Shown: in pieces, positions 6,120-8,445 of the stretch
Layout of the letters: the number at the start of each line of letters is the position of its first letter
How positions within the stretch are numbered: position 1 is the first letter of the stretch
Assembly: GCA_015520975.1 (NCBI GenBank)
Contig: WAOZ01000157.1
Coordinates: 1 to 8,445 of the forward strand
Direction: 5' to 3'
DNA from: DHVE2 group archaeon
Lineage (GTDB): Archaea; Thermoplasmatota; Thermoplasmata; Thermoplasmatales; Aciduliprofundaceae
Length of the DNA stretch: 8,445 bases
Notes under the pieces: generated by a model
What the model was told of the DNA's origin: nothing
Databases searched by the model: none
What the model saw: the letters and a program-made list of their open reading frames with translations, nothing else
Translations under genes and position numbers: made by a program

Positions 6120-8195
6120 TCAGAGAAGCACAAACAGTGGTGCGAGAATCAGTGAGACTATGCTCATCAGCTTTATGAGTATGTTCAACGACGGACCGGC
6201 AGTATCTTTCAGTGGATCACCGACGGTATCTCCAACAACTGCTGCTTTGTGCGCTTCACTGCCTTTACCCCCAAAATGGCCTTTTTCAATGTATTTCTTC
6301 GCATTGTCCCACGCACCGCCGGCATTGGCCATGTATATTGCGAGCAGAAAACCAGATGCTATTGAGCCAGCAAGCACACCACCAACAGCCTCTGCGCCAA
6401 GTCCCGGCGTTACACCAACAACCACCGGAACTATGATGGCGAGTATTGTAGGTATAACCATTTTTCTTATAGCCGCTTTGGTGGATATGTCCACGCATTT
6501 TTCGTAATCGGGCTTGGCTTTTCCTTCAAGGATACCTTTTATTTCTTTGAACTGTCTCCTCACTTCGTTTACCATATCTTCCGCTGCCTTACCAACAGCG
6601 ATAAGAGCGAGCGCGCTGAACAGAAACGGCATCAGCGCACCGATAAAGAGACCAACTGTAACTGCTGGATTTGCCAAATCCATAGTGAGATTTGCGCCCA
6701 TTGATTCAAGTGTTTGAGCATATGTTGCAAAAAGGGCAAGGGCGGTTAAGGCGGCGGAGCCTATTGCAAATCCCTTTCCGATGGCTGCAGTGGTGTTCCC
6801 CACCGCGTCAAGATCTTCGGCTCTGGCACGGACATCTTCTCCTAAATGAGCCATCTCCGCGATGCCAGCAGCGTTATCGGCAACAGGACCGTATGTGTCC
6901 ATGCTGAGAGTCATTCCGAGAGTGCTGAGCATCCCAACAGCGGCTATGGCTATGCCATATAAATCCGCAAGTATATACGCGATAATTATTGCTATGGAAA
7001 TTGAAAGTACCGGGATTACAGTGCTCATCATACCTATCGCCATACCTGTAATGAGATTGGTTGCAGCGCCGGTGGTGCTTGCTTTGGCTATTTCCTTCGT
7101 GGGCTTGTATTTATCAGAGGTGTAGTACTCTGTGGAGAACCCGATTACGATTCCGGCAGCCAGTCCTGCAATCAATGCTACGAAAATGTTGTACCAGGGC
7201 ACTATCTTGTTTATCGTTGTAAAATCGTATGTCGGATTCATATATATTACAGCGAATGAAAGTATGACCATAACAACCGCGCTTGTTATAACACCGGTGT
7301 TCATGGCTTTTGAAGGATCGCGATTTCTCATAAATACAACTGCACCAATACCTATGAACGAGGATATTATGCCCAGCGAAGCCAGAATCAATGGGAGAAG
7401 CACGATCTGTGTACTCAATGCTGCAGAGAATATTATTCCAATAGCCATGGTGGCTATTATACTATCAACATAGCTCTCAAACAGATCTGCGCCCATTCCA
7501 GCAACATCGCCCACATTATCTCCCACATTATCCGCTATCACTGCAGGGTTTCTCGGGTCATCTTCCGGAATACCTGTTTCTATTTTTCCAACGAGATCCG
7601 CGCCGACATCGGCTGCTTTTGTGTATATACCGCCTCCAACTCTTGCAAATAACGCTATTGATGACGCTCCAAAACCGAAACCGAACATTATGTTGGAAAG
7701 ACCCTGCGGATCTATGTTTTTGAATACTATATAAATAACGCTCAGCCCAAGCAATCCCATGCCTACAACGGATAGACCCATAACTGCACCGGAAGAAAAT
7801 GCCACTTTCAAACCTGATTGGATATCCTTTTCAACGGCTCTTGCGGTTCTGACATTTGCGAGCGTGGCTATGCGCATGCCGATATTGCCCGAAACTGCGG
7901 AAAGTATGGCGCCCGTTACGAACGCAAGCGCTGTATAATGGCTTACACCTCCACCTTTCACCGGTATTAGACTTGCGAGATAGAGCAAAATCGAAACGAC
8001 AACTATGTACACTGCCAGAGATCTGTACTCTCTGTTGAGAAATGCCATGGCTCCTTTTCTTATGTATCCTGAAATTTCGACCATTTTTCCGCTTCCGGGA
8101 TCTCTTTTCTTAACATATAACGCGAATATTAGTGCAACTAACAATGATGCGGCCCCAGTAGCTATACCCAAATATTCCAGCATCACCATCACCAT
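6120..8195 (-). CDS. hppA: Membrane-bound ion-translocating pyrophosphatase (K+-dependent type)
   Basis: About 691 residues (698 from the longest start), normal for this family of roughly 16-helix pumps that couple pyrophosphate hydrolysis to H+ or Na+ export. Residue numbers count from the ATG at 8216. Substrate motif GGGIYTKAADVGADLVGK is at 194-211 (acidic D203, D207), the EDDPRNPAVIADNVGDNVGD block at 218-237, GGAWDNAKK at 633-641, and the C-terminal VGDTVGDPLKDTAGPSLN at 661-678 with K670/D671. All catalytic Asp/Lys positions appear intact. GNTTAAIG at 473-480 carries Ala where K+-independent enzymes have Lys, so K+ activation is expected. Helix 6 reads LFESYVDS, with Glu247 at the position found in Na+ pumps and Asp251 four residues on. 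The TATA box is centred only 14 bases before ATG 8216, so I place the start at 8195, where ATG, GTG, ATG, GTG, ATG follow in a row; 8216 remains possible. Pyrophosphate from biosynthesis would be used to build ion gradients. Confidence 0.96.
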   Translation of the reverse strand: MVMVMLEYLGIATGAASLLVALIFALYVKKRDPGSGKMVEISGYIRKGAMAFLNREYRSLAVYIVVVSILLYLASLIPVKGGGVSHYTALAFVTGAILSAVSGNIGMRIATLANVRTARAVEKDIQSGLKVAFSSGAVMGLSVVGMGLLGLSVIYIVFKNIDPQGLSNIMFGFGFGASSIALFARVGGGIYTKAADVGADLVGKIETGIPEDDPRNPAVIADNVGDNVGDVAGMGADLFESYVDSIIATMAIGIIFSAALSTQIVLLPLILASLGIISSFIGIGAVVFMRNRDPSKAMNTGVITSAVVMVILSFAVIYMNPTYDFTTINKIVPWYNIFVALIAGLAAGIVIGFSTEYYTSDKYKPTKEIAKASTTGAATNLITGMAIGMMSTVIPVLSISIAIIIAYILADLYGIAIAAVGMLSTLGMTLSMDTYGPVADNAAGIAEMAHLGEDVRARAEDLDAVGNTTAAIGKGFAIGSAALTALALFATYAQTLESMGANLTMDLANPAVTVGLFIGALMPFLFSALALIAVGKAAEDMVNEVRRQFKEIKGILEGKAKPDYEKCVDISTKAAIRKMVIPTILAIIVPVVVGVTPGLGAEAVGGVLAGSIASGFLLAIYMANAGGAWDNAKKYIEKGHFGGKGSEAHKAAVVGDTVGDPLKDTAGPSLNILIKLMSIVSLILAPLFVLL

Positions 8196-8226
8196 CTTAT
8201 CGTTCTGGGTGTTCATATGGTCTACA

Positions 8227-8234
8227 TATATAAA
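8227..8234 (-). promoter_or_regulatory. TATA box of hppA
   Basis: TTTATATA, identical to the box before the channel gene, is centred near 8230. Transcription would begin about 26 bases on, near 8204, which is downstream of the ATG at 8216 and about 9 bases before the ATG at 8195. It therefore argues for the shorter protein with a very short leader. Confidence 0.65.
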
Positions 8235-8396
8235 TTTTGCTGGTTGAAATCCGAAGCTTTTACAGCTTAGATGTGTATACGTGAAAGTTATATGATTTTA
8301 AATTTTTATTTCAAAATATCAAGTTTTTTGAACTTTTTAAAACTAATGCGTTATGTAGTTAATCTTGAAATTTGATTAAATAATGTTTCTTTTTTA

Positions 8397-8420
8397 AATG
8401 ATATTTTAAGAAAAATCATT
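8397..8420. repeat. Inverted repeat next to the divergent TATA box
   Basis: AATGATATTTT and AAAAATCATT pair as an imperfect inverted repeat (one unpaired A) around a 3-base AAG centre. Its right arm abuts and overlaps by two bases the TATA box at 8419-8426, where the TFB recognition element would lie. It could be an operator, or chance in AT-rich DNA. Confidence 0.4.
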
Positions 8421-8426
8421 ATATAT
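8419..8426 (+). promoter_or_regulatory. Rightward TATA box for a gene beyond the window
   Basis: TTATATAT centred near 8422 would place transcription start at about 8448, just past the window edge. If the gene is leaderless, as seems common here, its start codon would lie at or just beyond that point. The target gene is not visible. Confidence 0.4.
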
Positions 8427-8445
8427 CCGATGTTGATTGCAGTCA

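Larger units (their letters stand above)
8217..8445. other. AT-rich noncoding region upstream of hppA
   Basis: 229 bases to the window edge without a credible gene on either strand. It holds the hppA TATA box, a 5-base dyad AAGCT/AGCTT (8254-8258 and 8264-8268) about 20 bases upstream of that box, a second dyad AAGTT/AACTT (8321-8325 and 8331-8335), a larger dyad at 8397-8420 and a rightward TATA box at 8419-8426. Composition is markedly more AT-rich than the neighbouring genes. The layout suggests a divergent promoter region shared by hppA and a gene beyond the window. Confidence 0.6.

Noticed and set aside
6160..8247. Several + strand open frames of 60-115 codons opposite hppA
   Set aside because: They are low-complexity Ala/Pro/Ile or Gln/Arg/His strings typical of the antisense of a Gly/Ala-rich membrane protein, with no promoter or SD.
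8217..8445. Possible small RNA or CRISPR leader in the AT-rich end region
   Set aside because: No direct repeats with regular spacing, no stable GC-rich fold and no tRNA-like elements could be seen.

Overview
The window looks like ordinary chromosomal DNA from a moderately AT-rich archaeon. The main evidence is a gene for archaeal RNA polymerase subunit L (Rpo11), an SMC with the archaeal-type C-terminal head, TATA-box promoters about 26 bases upstream of start codons with little or no leader, and a perfect anti-16S Shine-Dalgarno site used only at an operon-internal gene. The set fits a euryarchaeon. A Thermoplasmatota-like (DHVE2/Aciduliprofundum-like) source is my guess, but the sequence alone does not prove it. 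I see no insertion sequence, CRISPR array, tRNA, rRNA, phage gene or sign of recent transfer.

Left part (1-3735): a chromosome-organisation operon on the + strand. It holds the C-terminal ~862 residues of SMC (the N-terminal ATPase half lies outside the window) and, overlapping it by 8 bases, the kleisin ScpA. The two should form the core of a condensin-like complex. ScpB is not in the window. Facing this operon on the - strand, and overlapping scpA tail to tail by 8 bases, is rpoL (Rpo11), apparently expressed from its own leaderless promoter. Its Lys/Glu-rich C-terminal codons supply T-tracts on the + strand that could terminate the smc-scpA transcript.

Middle part (3736-6120): a 98-base divergent promoter region, an unrecognised four-helix membrane protein on the + strand, and an MscS-family mechanosensitive channel on the - strand. 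The last two genes converge on overlapping stop codons within the four bases TTAG. The channel carries a secretory signal peptide and an extracytoplasmic Ig-like/NEW3-like domain before its membrane region, and a consensus TATA box overlapping its conventional N terminus shows that the longest open frame starts too early.

Right part (6120-8445): hppA, a membrane-bound ion-pumping pyrophosphatase with all catalytic motifs. Its residues indicate a K+-dependent enzyme, and an extra acidic pair in helix 6 leaves the pumped ion (Na+, H+ or both) open. Upstream is 229 bases of AT-rich noncoding DNA with the hppA promoter, several small dyads, and a second TATA box pointing out of the window toward a probable divergent gene.

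No novel multi-gene system is evident. The items most worth a second look are the Ig-MscS fusion, the altered dimer motif in Rpo11, the pyrophosphatase ion-specificity residues, the unknown membrane protein packed against mscS, and the compact gene ends and leaderless starts.
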